Shown piece by piece: positions 26,555-35,354 of a stretch of 64,000 nucleotides of DNA. The position numbers and the translations under genes were made by a program. The notes under the pieces are model-generated. The model was not told the origin of the DNA and searched no databases. It was given only the letters and a program-made list of their open reading frames with translations. The stretch is from contig NZ_PYFW01000004.1 in NCBI RefSeq assembly GCF_003020125.1, positions 186,001 through 250,000 on the forward strand, given 5' to 3'. Every line of letters begins with the position of its first letter. Positions within the stretch are counted from its first letter, which is position 1. This DNA is from Bradyrhizobium sp. MOS003 (lineage in GTDB: Bacteria > Pseudomonadota > Alphaproteobacteria > Rhizobiales > Xanthobacteraceae).

Positions 26555-27877
26555 ATGGCTTTGTCGAACATCGCTCCGGATCCGAGAGCCAAGGTCGCAT
26601 CCGGGATGGTGCCGCAAACCACCGCGACCATTGGTCTTGCGCTTCTGTACCTGCTGTTCTGCCTGCAGCACGTCGTGATCGGTACAGCATTCGAGGAGGG
26701 GCAGGGGCTGTCGCTCGGGTCAACGGCGCTTCGTCTCGTCGCGTTGGGGGCGACGGTCTTTTTCTTCGTCAGGGAGCGCGGCATCGCAAGCCGGCTGAGG
26801 GCCCCGTTCGTTGCCATCGTGGCCTGCCTCTGCGTGCTCGTCATCTCGACCGCGCTCTCCGATCATCGCCCGATTGCGGTGAAATTTGCCGTTCGCTACG
26901 CGACCCAGCTCTTGATGCTCTGGTGCATCCTCAATTTCCTTCTGCTTTACCCGCGTCTGCGGGGCGCGGTCGGCCGCGCGCTGATCATCGCGCTCTGGGT
27001 CGGGCTCGCCGTCGGGCTGGGCAATCGATACGGCATCGACTGGATCTCGCGCTTGAGCGTCCTGTTTCATGGCTCCGATGCACTAAAATACATGCCGCGA
27101 ATCATCGGACTCTACGAGCATCCGGCAACCTTCGGCGCTGTCGCGGTGGTCGTGGCCGTCATGGCGAGCCAGCTGCGCACGGAAGGCGCGATCGGCAAGT
27201 TGGATCTGGCTGCGGCGATGACCGGCGCGGCGGCCACATTGATTCTGACCGAGGCCCGCAATCCTATCGTGCCGCTTCTCATGCTGGCGGCGGCGTTCGC
27301 CGTCACGAGACGCGGCCGCCAGCGTTGGCTCGCCCTTTCCGCGCTGGCGCTATTGGCCGGACTGATCGCGGCGACGATCTGGTTTCGCTATGAGGAACTG
27401 ACGAGCGCTTCTCGGGAAAGTTTCGCCACCATGTTCTCGCTTGGCCGGACATATATCTGGCAAGGCGCCTTCGATGCCTGGACCGGGCGGCCCTGGTGGG
27501 GGCTGGGCCCTGGCGTGTTTCAGTTCCTGACGCCGGATTTTACCGGAGGGCGGTTCCTGCGTGGCGAGCTGCACGCGCACAATCTCGTCCTTGGAATTCT
27601 CTCGGAAACCGGAATGATGGGGTTCATCGCCATGACCGGGCTTTTCATGACGCTTGGCTGGCCCGCTCTTTCCGCCAGGTCCGGCAAAGCTCGCCGACGA
27701 TGGGCGCTGACGTGGCTCGTCGTCCTGTTTGGTCTCGGGCTGTTTGATTTCTATCTGCCGTTCTACGGGTTTTCGCTACATATCTCGGTGGCGGCAGCTT
27801 TGGTCTTTTGTGCCCCGGCAAGCGAGCCCGGTGCCGATCACAGCACTGCCGGGATCACAGGGGAGGCGCAATCATGA
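26555..27877 (+). CDS. O-antigen ligase/polymerase family membrane protein
   Basis: A protein of 440 residues with about 10 membrane helices. A Wzy_C-type region includes GLYEHPATFGAVAVVV near residue 190, the EARNPIVPLLML stretch near 233 and a loop with GLGPGVFQF..HAHNLVLGILSETG near 313-348. The H-x-H-N followed by G-ET-G pattern is typical of O-antigen ligase domain proteins. It starts 1 base after the fused glycosyltransferase stop and overlaps the epimerase start. Second protein of this class in the locus. Confidence 0.78.
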   Translation: MALSNIAPDPRAKVASGMVPQTTATIGLALLYLLFCLQHVVIGTAFEEGQGLSLGSTALRLVALGATVFFFVRERGIASRLRAPFVAIVACLCVLVISTALSDHRPIAVKFAVRYATQLLMLWCILNFLLLYPRLRGAVGRALIIALWVGLAVGLGNRYGIDWISRLSVLFHGSDALKYMPRIIGLYEHPATFGAVAVVVAVMASQLRTEGAIGKLDLAAAMTGAAATLILTEARNPIVPLLMLAAAFAVTRRGRQRWLALSALALLAGLIAATIWFRYEELTSASRESFATMFSLGRTYIWQGAFDAWTGRPWWGLGPGVFQFLTPDFTGGRFLRGELHAHNLVLGILSETGMMGFIAMTGLFMTLGWPALSARSGKARRRWALTWLVVLFGLGLFDFYLPFYGFSLHISVAAALVFCAPASEPGADHSTAGITGEAQS

Positions 27878-28821
27878 GGGTGTGCGTGACGGGCGGCGCC
27901 GGCATGATCGGACGACGCCTCGTGTCCCGTCTCGCCGGCCAAGGCCATATCGTCGCGGTCGTCGACGACCTCAGCAGCGGGCTGCCGATGCCGGCAGGCG
28001 CAGCGATCGCGCACCGCTGCGATATCCGCGAGGAGGGCGAGATGCTGGCGTTGATTGGCGATTTTCGACCGGATGCGATCGTGCATCTGGCGGCGCTCCA
28101 TCATATTCCGACTTGCGAGATCGACCGGCGGCGGTGCCTCGACGTCAATGTGCTGGGAACGGAAACCGTGCTCATGGCAGCGTCCGAAGCCCGGGTCGCG
28201 CGCGTCGTTCTGGCGTCCAGCGGCGCGGTCTACCGATGGGTGGAGGGCCCGCTTCAGGAAGAGACGTCACCGACGCAGGCAATGGACAATTACGCCCTGT
28301 CCAAGCTCTCCAACGAAAGCCAGCTGCGGCTATGGTGCGAGCGCAGTGCGGCGACCGGCCGCATCGCGCGGATATTCAACACGATCGGCAATGACGATCC
28401 GAATGCGCATCTGCTTCCCGACGTCCTTGCGCAGCTGGAACACGCAGGCGCCGATGCCGTGAGGCTCGGCAATCTCGAATCGCGCCGCGACTACCTGCAT
28501 GCCGATGAGGTGGCCGGCGGACTGCTTGCGATCCTGGCGGATGCGCGGCCCCAGCCACTCGACGTCTTCAATCTATGCTCGGGCGAGGAGCACTCGGTGG
28601 AGCGTCTCGTGAATTGTCTCGGCACATGCCTGGGGCGAACCATTCGTATCGAGATCGACGAGAAGCGCCGCCGCCGCTTCGATCGTGCCAGTCAATTGGG
28701 CGACCCCGCCAAGGCATACTCCCTGCTTGGCTGGCGCGCCCAGCTCGGCCTGCAGGGCATCCTGAACCGTTTGCTGGCGGAGATGGCGTCGGCCCGAACG
28801 CCGGCCATCCGGCTTCGCTAG
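27874..28821 (+). CDS. NAD-dependent epimerase/dehydratase (extended SDR)
   Basis: A protein of 315 residues. The NAD(P)-binding loop TGGAGMIG is at residues 6-13, the catalytic Ser is in LASSGAVYRW near 110, and the Y-x-x-x-K pair is Tyr140/Lys144. It interconverts or dehydrates nucleotide sugars, probably UDP- or GDP-linked, for the polysaccharide. The C-terminal half has the R-R-D-Y-L-H-A-D segment of UDP-glucose 4-epimerase-like enzymes. It starts by ATGA overlap and converges with the Wzz-like gene, sharing 4 bases. Confidence 0.85.
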   Translation: MRVCVTGGAGMIGRRLVSRLAGQGHIVAVVDDLSSGLPMPAGAAIAHRCDIREEGEMLALIGDFRPDAIVHLAALHHIPTCEIDRRRCLDVNVLGTETVLMAASEARVARVVLASSGAVYRWVEGPLQEETSPTQAMDNYALSKLSNESQLRLWCERSAATGRIARIFNTIGNDDPNAHLLPDVLAQLEHAGADAVRLGNLESRRDYLHADEVAGGLLAILADARPQPLDVFNLCSGEEHSVERLVNCLGTCLGRTIRIEIDEKRRRRFDRASQLGDPAKAYSLLGWRAQLGLQGILNRLLAEMASARTPAIRLR

Positions 28822-30104
28822 CGCGCCTTGTCCTGATACCGCCGCTCGTAGCGGAACAGGACGCCGCGCAACCGCGGCGGCAGCCATGCAAAGAGTGGAT
28901 CCTTCGAGGCCAGCCAAGGTGCTGTCCGGGAGGGACCATCGAGCTGCCTTGCGCTGCGATAGATCAGCAAAAGCAGTCCGAACAGCAACATCGCGACAAC
29001 GAACGCTATGCTCGCCACCGGCAGCGGCGCCCTGGTCGTGACCGGCCAGGGGTCGACGATCGGCGCCGCGCCGTAGGCGATCCGATCGCCGCGCGTGCGC
29101 GCCTCGGCTATGGCGAACGCGATCTCCTGGTCGACCTGGACCGCAGCGCCGGCCGGCTTGGAAAAGAACTCCTTGCGTTTGCCGTCGAGCCAGTCGGCGA
29201 GGCGAGAACCGGAACGAACATCATCGGGCGGCGCAGCCGCACGTGCGAAGAACTGCTCATACCAACGAAGGATATCGAGCTCGCGCTCTGCGGTCGCGAT
29301 CTGCCCTCGTTGATCTATCAGCGTCGATTTGAACGCGACGAGTTGGGCCGCCGGAGACAGATATCGGCCGCCGCCGTTCTCCGGTGAGACGATGGTACTG
29401 CCACCGAGGTCTCTCAGATCAGGGAACGCGTCGACGATCTGGCGCATGTCCAGGATGCGCGTCTCCGTCTGCGTGACGGCGAAGTTCAGCTTCGTCAGCA
29501 TGACTTCCAGCTCCGCCTTTCGGCTGACCGTGGCGTCCCTTCGATCGCGCAGGAATGTGTCGAGCATCGACCAGGACAAGACTTGACCGACATGGCGCGC
29601 GATGGCGTTCATCAACTCGGTCGCGATCTCGCGGCCGGGGGCTCGCAACGCGACATCAATGCCCAGTGTCGTGGACGCTTTCGGATCGGAGCCGGGTGCT
29701 TCGCGCACATCCTCGCGCCGCAACGCGCTGCGGTACTGAAGGCTGCCTTCCCAGAAGGTCCGAGACTCGAATCGCCTGCGCACCGCCGCCGCATGCGGCG
29801 TCGCTTCCGAGCCATCGCTGTTGGACCATCCGAGTTGCCCGAACGTCCCGCTGATGAGGCGAGAGTCTGGAAGCAGCGGGCCGAGATGGCGCCATTCGTC
29901 GAGCGACAGTTTCGGTGCGTCGAGCAGACCGGTGGCCTGGTAAACCGGCTTTGCGTGGACGTAGATGGCCGCAGTCAGCGCCGCCAGCAACGCCAGCGGA
30001 ACCAGCAGCGTTGCGAAGTCCAAATAGAAGCGCAGCACGGATCGCCCCAGCTCCGAGAGCAGGACGTCCTCGTTGGCGGTCTTGCGCTGTCCGTCATTGA
30101 TCAT
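28818..30104 (-). CDS. Wzz-like polysaccharide chain-length/co-polymerase protein
   Basis: A protein of 428 residues with one membrane helix near residues 27-50 (FYLDFATLLVPLALLAALTA) and a second near 365-390 (LPVASIAFVVAMLLFGLLLL). A large periplasmic, coiled-coil-prone region lies between them, the layout of Wzz/PCP proteins. No C-terminal BY-kinase domain is present and no separate kinase gene is nearby. It should set chain length with a Wzy polymerase. It is encoded opposite to the main gene run; the WecB-like gene lies 18 bases upstream of its start. Confidence 0.7.
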   Translation of the reverse strand: MINDGQRKTANEDVLLSELGRSVLRFYLDFATLLVPLALLAALTAAIYVHAKPVYQATGLLDAPKLSLDEWRHLGPLLPDSRLISGTFGQLGWSNSDGSEATPHAAAVRRRFESRTFWEGSLQYRSALRREDVREAPGSDPKASTTLGIDVALRAPGREIATELMNAIARHVGQVLSWSMLDTFLRDRRDATVSRKAELEVMLTKLNFAVTQTETRILDMRQIVDAFPDLRDLGGSTIVSPENGGGRYLSPAAQLVAFKSTLIDQRGQIATAERELDILRWYEQFFARAAAPPDDVRSGSRLADWLDGKRKEFFSKPAGAAVQVDQEIAFAIAEARTRGDRIAYGAAPIVDPWPVTTRAPLPVASIAFVVAMLLFGLLLLIYRSARQLDGPSRTAPWLASKDPLFAWLPPRLRGVLFRYERRYQDKAR

Positions 30105-30122
30105 GGCGTCGGCCGTCCGGCG

Positions 30123-31349
30123 TCAGGAATCGCACGCATCGGCTCCCGAGGCGACCGCGGTGAAGCGTCGGGATCTCTGATCGGTCCGAAAGTCCTTGAC
30201 CGGGCCCGGGCTCTCTGCCGCTTTGGAACGGGCGAATGGGACGAGGACTCTCTGGTCGCGATCCGGATCGGTGTGTCCTCCCTCGTTGCGACGGATGCTT
30301 GCGTCGAGGTGGTCGAGAATGAGTGTCGCGATTCGCTTGGCACTTTGGCCGTCGCCAAAAGTCTCGCGCAAGGGGCCGCGACCGCCGAGCTGCGGTGACA
30401 GCAGACGTTCGATCAGCAGCGGTAGCTGTGGACCTTCCACCGCACCCGGATCAATGCAGTCGACGCCCTCGACCAGCCGACCGCGCTCGAGCGTCCGGCG
30501 CAGGCAGACGACCGGCACGCCCAGCGTCACCGCCTCCTCCAGAATTCCACCGGAATCGCAGATCGCGATCTGGGACCCGGTCAGCATTTCGAGAAAATGC
30601 AGATGTTCCGTCAGACCGATCATCGTGGCATTGGCGCCGAATTCCGCAGCCTCGCTCGTCGCCAGCAGACCGCGCTTCAACAGACGAAATTCAGTCCCGG
30701 GAAAGTTCGTAATGAGCCTGGAGAGTGATTTTATGATCTGCTCGCGATGCCGATAGTTCTCGCGCCTGTGTAGTGAGACGAGAACGCCGTTCGGCCGCGT
30801 CGCGGCCGAAGCCAGATGGTCGCGGTGCTGGAAGATCGGGTCGCAGACCGTGTTGCCGACGACGAAGCTCTTCTTGTCGACGACGCTTGCGGTCGCGCAA
30901 AGGTCGTCAAAATCGGTCCGGGTTGCGCAGAACAGCAGGTCGCTCTGCGTATCGATGAACACGCGGTTCATCTCTTCGGGAAACGGACTCAGCGGGTCAT
31001 GGCTGCGGAGTCCCGCTTCGATATGAGCGAGCGCCGCGCCGGCCCTGACGGCGCCGTGGGCACCGGCGAGGGCGCTGTAAGTATCGCCTTGGACCACGAC
31101 GAGATCGCCGCAGAGCTCGGCGATCTCGCTTGCACAGCTGGCCACCCAGTCCAGATCGTCACGACATTCGGCGCGCACCACGCTGCTGCGGATAATCGGG
31201 ACATCACGATGCCGCTCGAATTCGTCCGATCTGTTCTGAAGCGTATCGTAGATCGAAACGCTGAGCCCGTTCGTCGCCAACTCTCGCGCAACATCGATTG
31301 ACTTGATGATGTCGGGTACCGTCCCGACTATGAAAGTCACAAGGGGCAT
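30123..31349 (-). CDS. UDP-N-acetylglucosamine 2-epimerase (non-hydrolysing) like protein
   Basis: A protein of 408 residues. WecB-family motifs are seen: VVVQGDTYSALAGA near residue 85, AHIEAGLRSHDPLSPFPEE near 107-125 with NR following, and CDSGGILEEAVTLGVPVV near 265. It makes UDP-ManNAc (or a related epimer) from UDP-GlcNAc. ManNAc-type donors are used by WecG-like enzymes, so it may feed the GT26 domain at 24667-26553. The N-terminal GTVPDI in place of the usual GTRPEA/EI is unusual, and the last 45 residues are a polar extension. Confidence 0.83.
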   Translation of the reverse strand: MPLVTFIVGTVPDIIKSIDVARELATNGLSVSIYDTLQNRSDEFERHRDVPIIRSSVVRAECRDDLDWVASCASEIAELCGDLVVVQGDTYSALAGAHGAVRAGAALAHIEAGLRSHDPLSPFPEEMNRVFIDTQSDLLFCATRTDFDDLCATASVVDKKSFVVGNTVCDPIFQHRDHLASAATRPNGVLVSLHRRENYRHREQIIKSLSRLITNFPGTEFRLLKRGLLATSEAAEFGANATMIGLTEHLHFLEMLTGSQIAICDSGGILEEAVTLGVPVVCLRRTLERGRLVEGVDCIDPGAVEGPQLPLLIERLLSPQLGGRGPLRETFGDGQSAKRIATLILDHLDASIRRNEGGHTDPDRDQRVLVPFARSKAAESPGPVKDFRTDQRSRRFTAVASGADACDS

Positions 31350-31581
31350 AGTGAGCGCAGCTGATCCGAAGCAAAGGTGGCAAATATCGCCAGGTCGTAG
31401 TGGATTTTGACGTTGCTAGCATAGCGGGGACTGTCCGGCGACCCTCGTCGCCGGGAAATTGCCATGCAGGCCTCGTCAGGGGGACGAGGCGAAGCCGCTG
31501 TCCACAGGTCAGGTCCTACGGCGGAGGTCGCGGGCGTCCGGCCTTGGCGGCAGTTTCGAACGGCAGCTCGCCGTCAGGAAG

Positions 31582-33384
31582 CTATCTGGTCCCTGGATCA
31601 ACAGATGCCGGCGCCGATGCACCGCCTGGGTCGCATTCGGAGTCCGGCCCAGGCGCGACACTTGAGCGCACGACATTGCTCCATGGTCCGGCGGCAATAA
31701 CGCGGCCGCCACGGAGCATCACCACCATGTCGGCTCGATCGAGGTCGAGCAGTCTGTGACCGATAATGAAGATCGTGATGCGCCCATGGAGGGCGTCGAG
31801 AGCCGCCTGGACCTGCCGCTCGTTGTCGAAATCGAGGGCGCTGGTCGCCTCGTCGAGGATCAGCACGTCCGGTCGCGTCAGGAGCGCTCGGGCAAGCGCA
31901 ATCCGCTGGCGTTCGCCCCCGGACAAAAGTGCTCCGGCATCGCCGATCATGGTGTCGAGGCCCCGGGGAAGTTGCAGGACGAATCCGGCGGCGGCCTGTT
32001 GCAGCGCGTGCCGCAGATCGTCGTCGCTCGCGGTTGGCCGAGCCCAGAGCAGATTGGCACGAATCGTGTCGTTGAAGAGAAACAGTTCCTGCGGAACATA
32101 GCCGACCGTCCTTCGCCAGCGCGGTTGCAAGGCGGTGGTCAGTTCGACGCCGTCCACCGACACTGTGCCACGGTCCGGACCGAGAAGCCCCGCCAGCAGG
32201 TCCACCAGCGTGCTCTTGCCTGCCCCTGATGGCCCGACGATCGCTGTCGTGGTTCCGACCGCGAACCGGAGCGAGACCTCGCTCAGCGCGGCTTCCTTGC
32301 GCCCATCATGGCACAGGGTCACGCTGTCGAGCCGGATCTCCCGCTGCAGAGGGAGCGCCGGGTCGTCGCGGCCGCTCCTCGGTCGTCGGACCCGTTTGCA
32401 TTCCGCGATCAATCGCTCGGCCTCGGCATAGGCGGGCAGGGCGTGCAGCCATAGATACGATTGTTGCTGAAGGTTGCCGAACATCGGGATCAGGCGCGCG
32501 AAGACGACAACCAGCGTCAGGATTTCCGCCATCGGCACCTGCCAGATGGTCAGCCCGACATAGATATAGACGGCCACGAGCGCCGCGCCTGCCGTCTGGA
32601 ACAGCGCCCTCGATAAGCTCGTGCCGGAGGTGAATGCCAATTGCGAGGTCCGCAGGTTCCTGCTGGTGGAAATGATGGCCTCGGCCTGGAGGCGCTCGGC
32701 CCCAAGAATCCTGGCGAGCTTGATGCCGGAGAGGCTTTGTTGAACGTCCGCGTGCAGGGCGCGGCTGGCCTGGCCCAGTGTCTGGCCGAGGTGCAGTGCG
32801 GCACGGCGATGACGTGCGAGAAGAAGGAAAATACTGCCGCCGCTGATGATCGCGAGCGCGCTGATCTTCCATGACAGCAGGATCGCGGTAGAAAGATAGG
32901 CAAGCGCAATTGCGGCTCCGGCAAGGAAACTCAGTCCGGCGTTGAGGCCGAGACCGACACGGTTGATGTCCGTGAGCAGGAGGCTGGCATGATCCGCCTG
33001 CCGCTGCCCGACGATCCAGCGCCAGTCGGCGTCGAGAATCGCATCGAGGCAGTCGCGGCGCAGCGCGTCGACAAACTCAAACTGCACACGCGCCGCCAAC
33101 CGTTCGCGCGCAAACTGAATTACGTTTCGGGCCATCACGACACCGACAAAGAGGATCAGGACGCTCTGCAACGTCAGGGGTATACCCGATGCCGAGAGCA
33201 GGCGGTTCAAGCCATGCGCCGCGCCGGTCTCCGGCGCCGAACCGAGAAGATCGAGTAGGGGAACGAGCAGAATCAAGCCCACGCCTTCGCTGATGCCGCT
33301 GAGAGCCATCAGGACGAGAATTAAGACGAGGCGACCGCGCGGCACCGTCGCCATCAGGCGCAGAAAGGCAGGCATGGCGATCAT
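31582..33384 (-). CDS. ABC exporter, fused permease-ATPase (MsbA/McjD type)
   Basis: A protein of 600 residues from ATG 33384, which overlaps the stop of the upstream methyltransferase gene (ATGA); a longer frame to 33702 lies inside that gene. About six membrane helices fill the N-terminal half. The ATPase carries Walker A GPSGAGKST near 384-392, signature LSGGERQRIALA near 486 and Walker B VLILDEATSALD near 503. A homodimer of this kind exports lipids, polysaccharide intermediates or RiPP products. Its place beside the lasso-like genes makes it a good candidate for the peptide exporter and immunity protein, but a polysaccharide role is not excluded. Confidence 0.85.
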   Translation of the reverse strand: MIAMPAFLRLMATVPRGRLVLILVLMALSGISEGVGLILLVPLLDLLGSAPETGAAHGLNRLLSASGIPLTLQSVLILFVGVVMARNVIQFARERLAARVQFEFVDALRRDCLDAILDADWRWIVGQRQADHASLLLTDINRVGLGLNAGLSFLAGAAIALAYLSTAILLSWKISALAIISGGSIFLLLARHRRAALHLGQTLGQASRALHADVQQSLSGIKLARILGAERLQAEAIISTSRNLRTSQLAFTSGTSLSRALFQTAGAALVAVYIYVGLTIWQVPMAEILTLVVVFARLIPMFGNLQQQSYLWLHALPAYAEAERLIAECKRVRRPRSGRDDPALPLQREIRLDSVTLCHDGRKEAALSEVSLRFAVGTTTAIVGPSGAGKSTLVDLLAGLLGPDRGTVSVDGVELTTALQPRWRRTVGYVPQELFLFNDTIRANLLWARPTASDDDLRHALQQAAAGFVLQLPRGLDTMIGDAGALLSGGERQRIALARALLTRPDVLILDEATSALDFDNERQVQAALDALHGRITIFIIGHRLLDLDRADMVVMLRGGRVIAAGPWSNVVRSSVAPGPDSECDPGGASAPASVDPGTR

Positions 33385-34169
33385 GGGCCACTGGAGGCGT
33401 TGCGAGCGTGTTCGGTCGTGGCGACGGGAACTGGGCGTCCTCGCCGGACCGCAATGAGGGATTTCGTGAAGATCAGGAATTTTTCGCGGTGGATTTCTCC
33501 ATCGGGAAAAAGCTCGCGCATCTGCCGTTCGTTCAACAGGGCCCAGTCCGGGCTCATTTGCTTTCTCGGCCAGAACTTGTTGAAAAGGTCGATCACCCGC
33601 CATTGCCAATGCGTTGGCAGGAGACTGACCAGGGGGATCCAGCAGTGGACCTCGATGGGAAAATAGCGATAGGGGGTCTGGACGAAATACTGGGTCGCAC
33701 AACGGCGAATTTCATCCGCAAACCGCTTTTGATAAGAGTAGGCTTCAGCTGCGAACCGCGCGCCGTCGGTCTTGAAAAGCGCCAGCGCCTCATGCTTGGG
33801 TCCGGTCACATGTTCGATGACCGACGAGCAGAAAATGATGTCAAATGCGTTGTCGTCCAGCGGCAGCGTGGTCGTACCTTCCAGCAAAATCGTTCGATAG
33901 CCAAAATCCCGATTGGCCCGTTCGAGGCTTTGCCGGCTGTGATCGCCGATCCAGACGTTTGTCAGACGGCCATAGTAACGTGCTGCATGCAACCCCCGGC
34001 CGCCGCCGAGATCCAGCACGCGGGCATCGTCCTGTGGAGCGAGGGTCTGGAACAAAAGCCTGGCTCGGCTTCGGCGCGACCGGTCGGCAACGTAGCCCTG
34101 CAATGACGCAAGCAGACCGGGCTTTTGGCCTGCGTCTGGCCCTCCGTCAGGTCCGGTTTTCTTCGACAT
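33381..34169 (-). CDS. Class I SAM-dependent methyltransferase
   Basis: A protein of 262 residues. Motif I VLDLGGGRGLHAARYY is near residues 50-65, FDIIFCSSVIEHV near 109-121, and the C-terminus has a PYRYFPIEVHCWIPL stretch of the kind found in methyltransferases from polysaccharide and natural-product clusters. It is co-transcribed with the ABC exporter (4-base overlap) and divergent from the oxygenase gene. It could methylate the lasso-like peptide, for example at a carboxylate, or a sugar. The substrate is inferred only from context. Confidence 0.8.
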   Translation of the reverse strand: MSKKTGPDGGPDAGQKPGLLASLQGYVADRSRRSRARLLFQTLAPQDDARVLDLGGGRGLHAARYYGRLTNVWIGDHSRQSLERANRDFGYRTILLEGTTTLPLDDNAFDIIFCSSVIEHVTGPKHEALALFKTDGARFAAEAYSYQKRFADEIRRCATQYFVQTPYRYFPIEVHCWIPLVSLLPTHWQWRVIDLFNKFWPRKQMSPDWALLNERQMRELFPDGEIHREKFLIFTKSLIAVRRGRPVPVATTEHARNASSGP

Positions 34170-34366
34170 TCCTGCCCTCGCGCGAACCGACTATTGGCAG
34201 ATCGGGATTGATACGCAAGCGGGTGTGTGGATATTGACGACACCACAGGCGTTCAACTCCGGCCAGGACGAATGACGAAAACCACGAGCGCGCGCGAGGC
34301 TGCAATGGCGAACCTGGCGGTACAGCACAACGTGCGGCACTCATCAACCAGTCGGGAGCGTCGCAA

Positions 34367-34993
34367 TTGATCGCGCTTCAAAAGGCTCTGGAGCAGCCGC
34401 CGCCATACAGACGAGTCGAGTCGTTTATGGGAGAGGCGTTGGTCGAACGGTTGCTCGCTTATGCGGCCCGTCGCGAAAGTGATTTTGTGTCGACACGCAT
34501 CAGCAAGGGCAGGGTGAACGGAACCATTCGGCTCTCGCGCATGCTCAGGGACTTTGGTGATCTGCGTCCGGAGATCGAGGCGCGTTTCCTCAGCGTCGTC
34601 GAATGGGCCATTCGGGATCTCGGCCTCTCCGCTGTCAATCTTGCTCCGTTGGAACTTGAACTGGTGGCCCACGGCGACGGCGCCTTCTTTGTGGAGCATA
34701 TCGATACCGCGACGGACGACCCTCACGCCCGTTCGGCGCGGGCCTTGACGGGCGTCTATTATTTTCACCGCCAGCCCAAGGGATTTGGCGGCGGCGATCT
34801 GAGGCTCTATGCGATGGCGCCCGCAGCGGACGGCGAACGACGTTTCGTCGATCTCCCGCCCGGCCCGGATACACTCATCCTGTTTCCGTCATGGGTCCCG
34901 CATGAGGTGCAACCGGTGTCCTGCCCGTCCGGTGCGTTTCTGGACAGCCGCTTTGCCATCAACTGCTGGTATCGCCATCAATGGGCGGAATGA
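34367..34993 (+). CDS. 2-oxoglutarate-Fe(II) dioxygenase (prolyl-hydroxylase-like fold)
   Basis: A protein of 208 residues. The iron ligands are visible as His111-x-Asp113 (VEHIDTA) and His179 (WVPHEV), with Arg195 (FLDSRFAINCW) as the likely 2-oxoglutarate anchor. It hydroxylates a substrate using O2 and 2-oxoglutarate. The start is TTG 34367, which has GGGAG 8 bases upstream; ATG 34427 is an alternative that removes 20 residues. It is the first gene of the plus-strand lasso-like operon, so it may hydroxylate the precursor (Pro, Asp or Asn in the tail), which is inference. Confidence 0.83.
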   Translation: MIALQKALEQPPPYRRVESFMGEALVERLLAYAARRESDFVSTRISKGRVNGTIRLSRMLRDFGDLRPEIEARFLSVVEWAIRDLGLSAVNLAPLELELVAHGDGAFFVEHIDTATDDPHARSARALTGVYYFHRQPKGFGGGDLRLYAMAPAADGERRFVDLPPGPDTLILFPSWVPHEVQPVSCPSGAFLDSRFAINCWYRHQWAE

Positions 34994-35069
34994 GCAGATT
35001 TGTATCTACGGCACGAAAACGGTAAAGGTCCTCAGTTTTTGTCGATGTCGTGAAAGTCAGCGATCCCGT

Positions 35070-35354
35070 ATGCCCAGCACGTTGAGCCTCACCGATACAG
35101 TATCCCGGGCGCAGAAGCACCTTGCCACCGAGGTTGACGGCAACTTCATCCTGATGAGCATCGAGGGTGGAGTGTATTGCGGGCTGGACGAGATCGGCAG
35201 CGACATCTGGCGGCGCCTGGCGCGGCCTTTGACCGTTGAAGCCCTTTGCCAGGCCATGGCGGCAAATTACCGCGGCGATCGTGAGCAGATTACAGCCGAT
35301 GTTCTCGAGCTGCTTGTGTCCTTGCGCGATCAGCGGCTGATCCATGTCGGCTGA
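35070..35354 (+). CDS. PqqD-family RiPP recognition element (lasso B1)
   Basis: A protein of 94 residues, the right size for a stand-alone PqqD-like RRE. The three-strand plus helix pattern is clear: LATEVDGNFILMSIEGGVYCGLD split by turns (residues 17-40), then IGSDIWRRLARPLTVEALCQ and a C-terminal DVLELLVSLRDQRLI helix. RREs bind precursor leaders and present them to the protease. The W-H-K-P leader motif in both precursors downstream is the likely partner. ATG 35070 is the only in-frame ATG near the start of similarity; its ribosome-binding site is weak. It overlaps the kinase start by 11 bases. Confidence 0.88.
   Translation: MPSTLSLTDTVSRAQKHLATEVDGNFILMSIEGGVYCGLDEIGSDIWRRLARPLTVEALCQAMAANYRGDREQITADVLELLVSLRDQRLIHVG

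Noticed and set aside
34272..34370. Possible 32-residue peptide gene upstream of the oxygenase
   Set aside because: No good ribosome-binding site and no similarity to A1 or A2.
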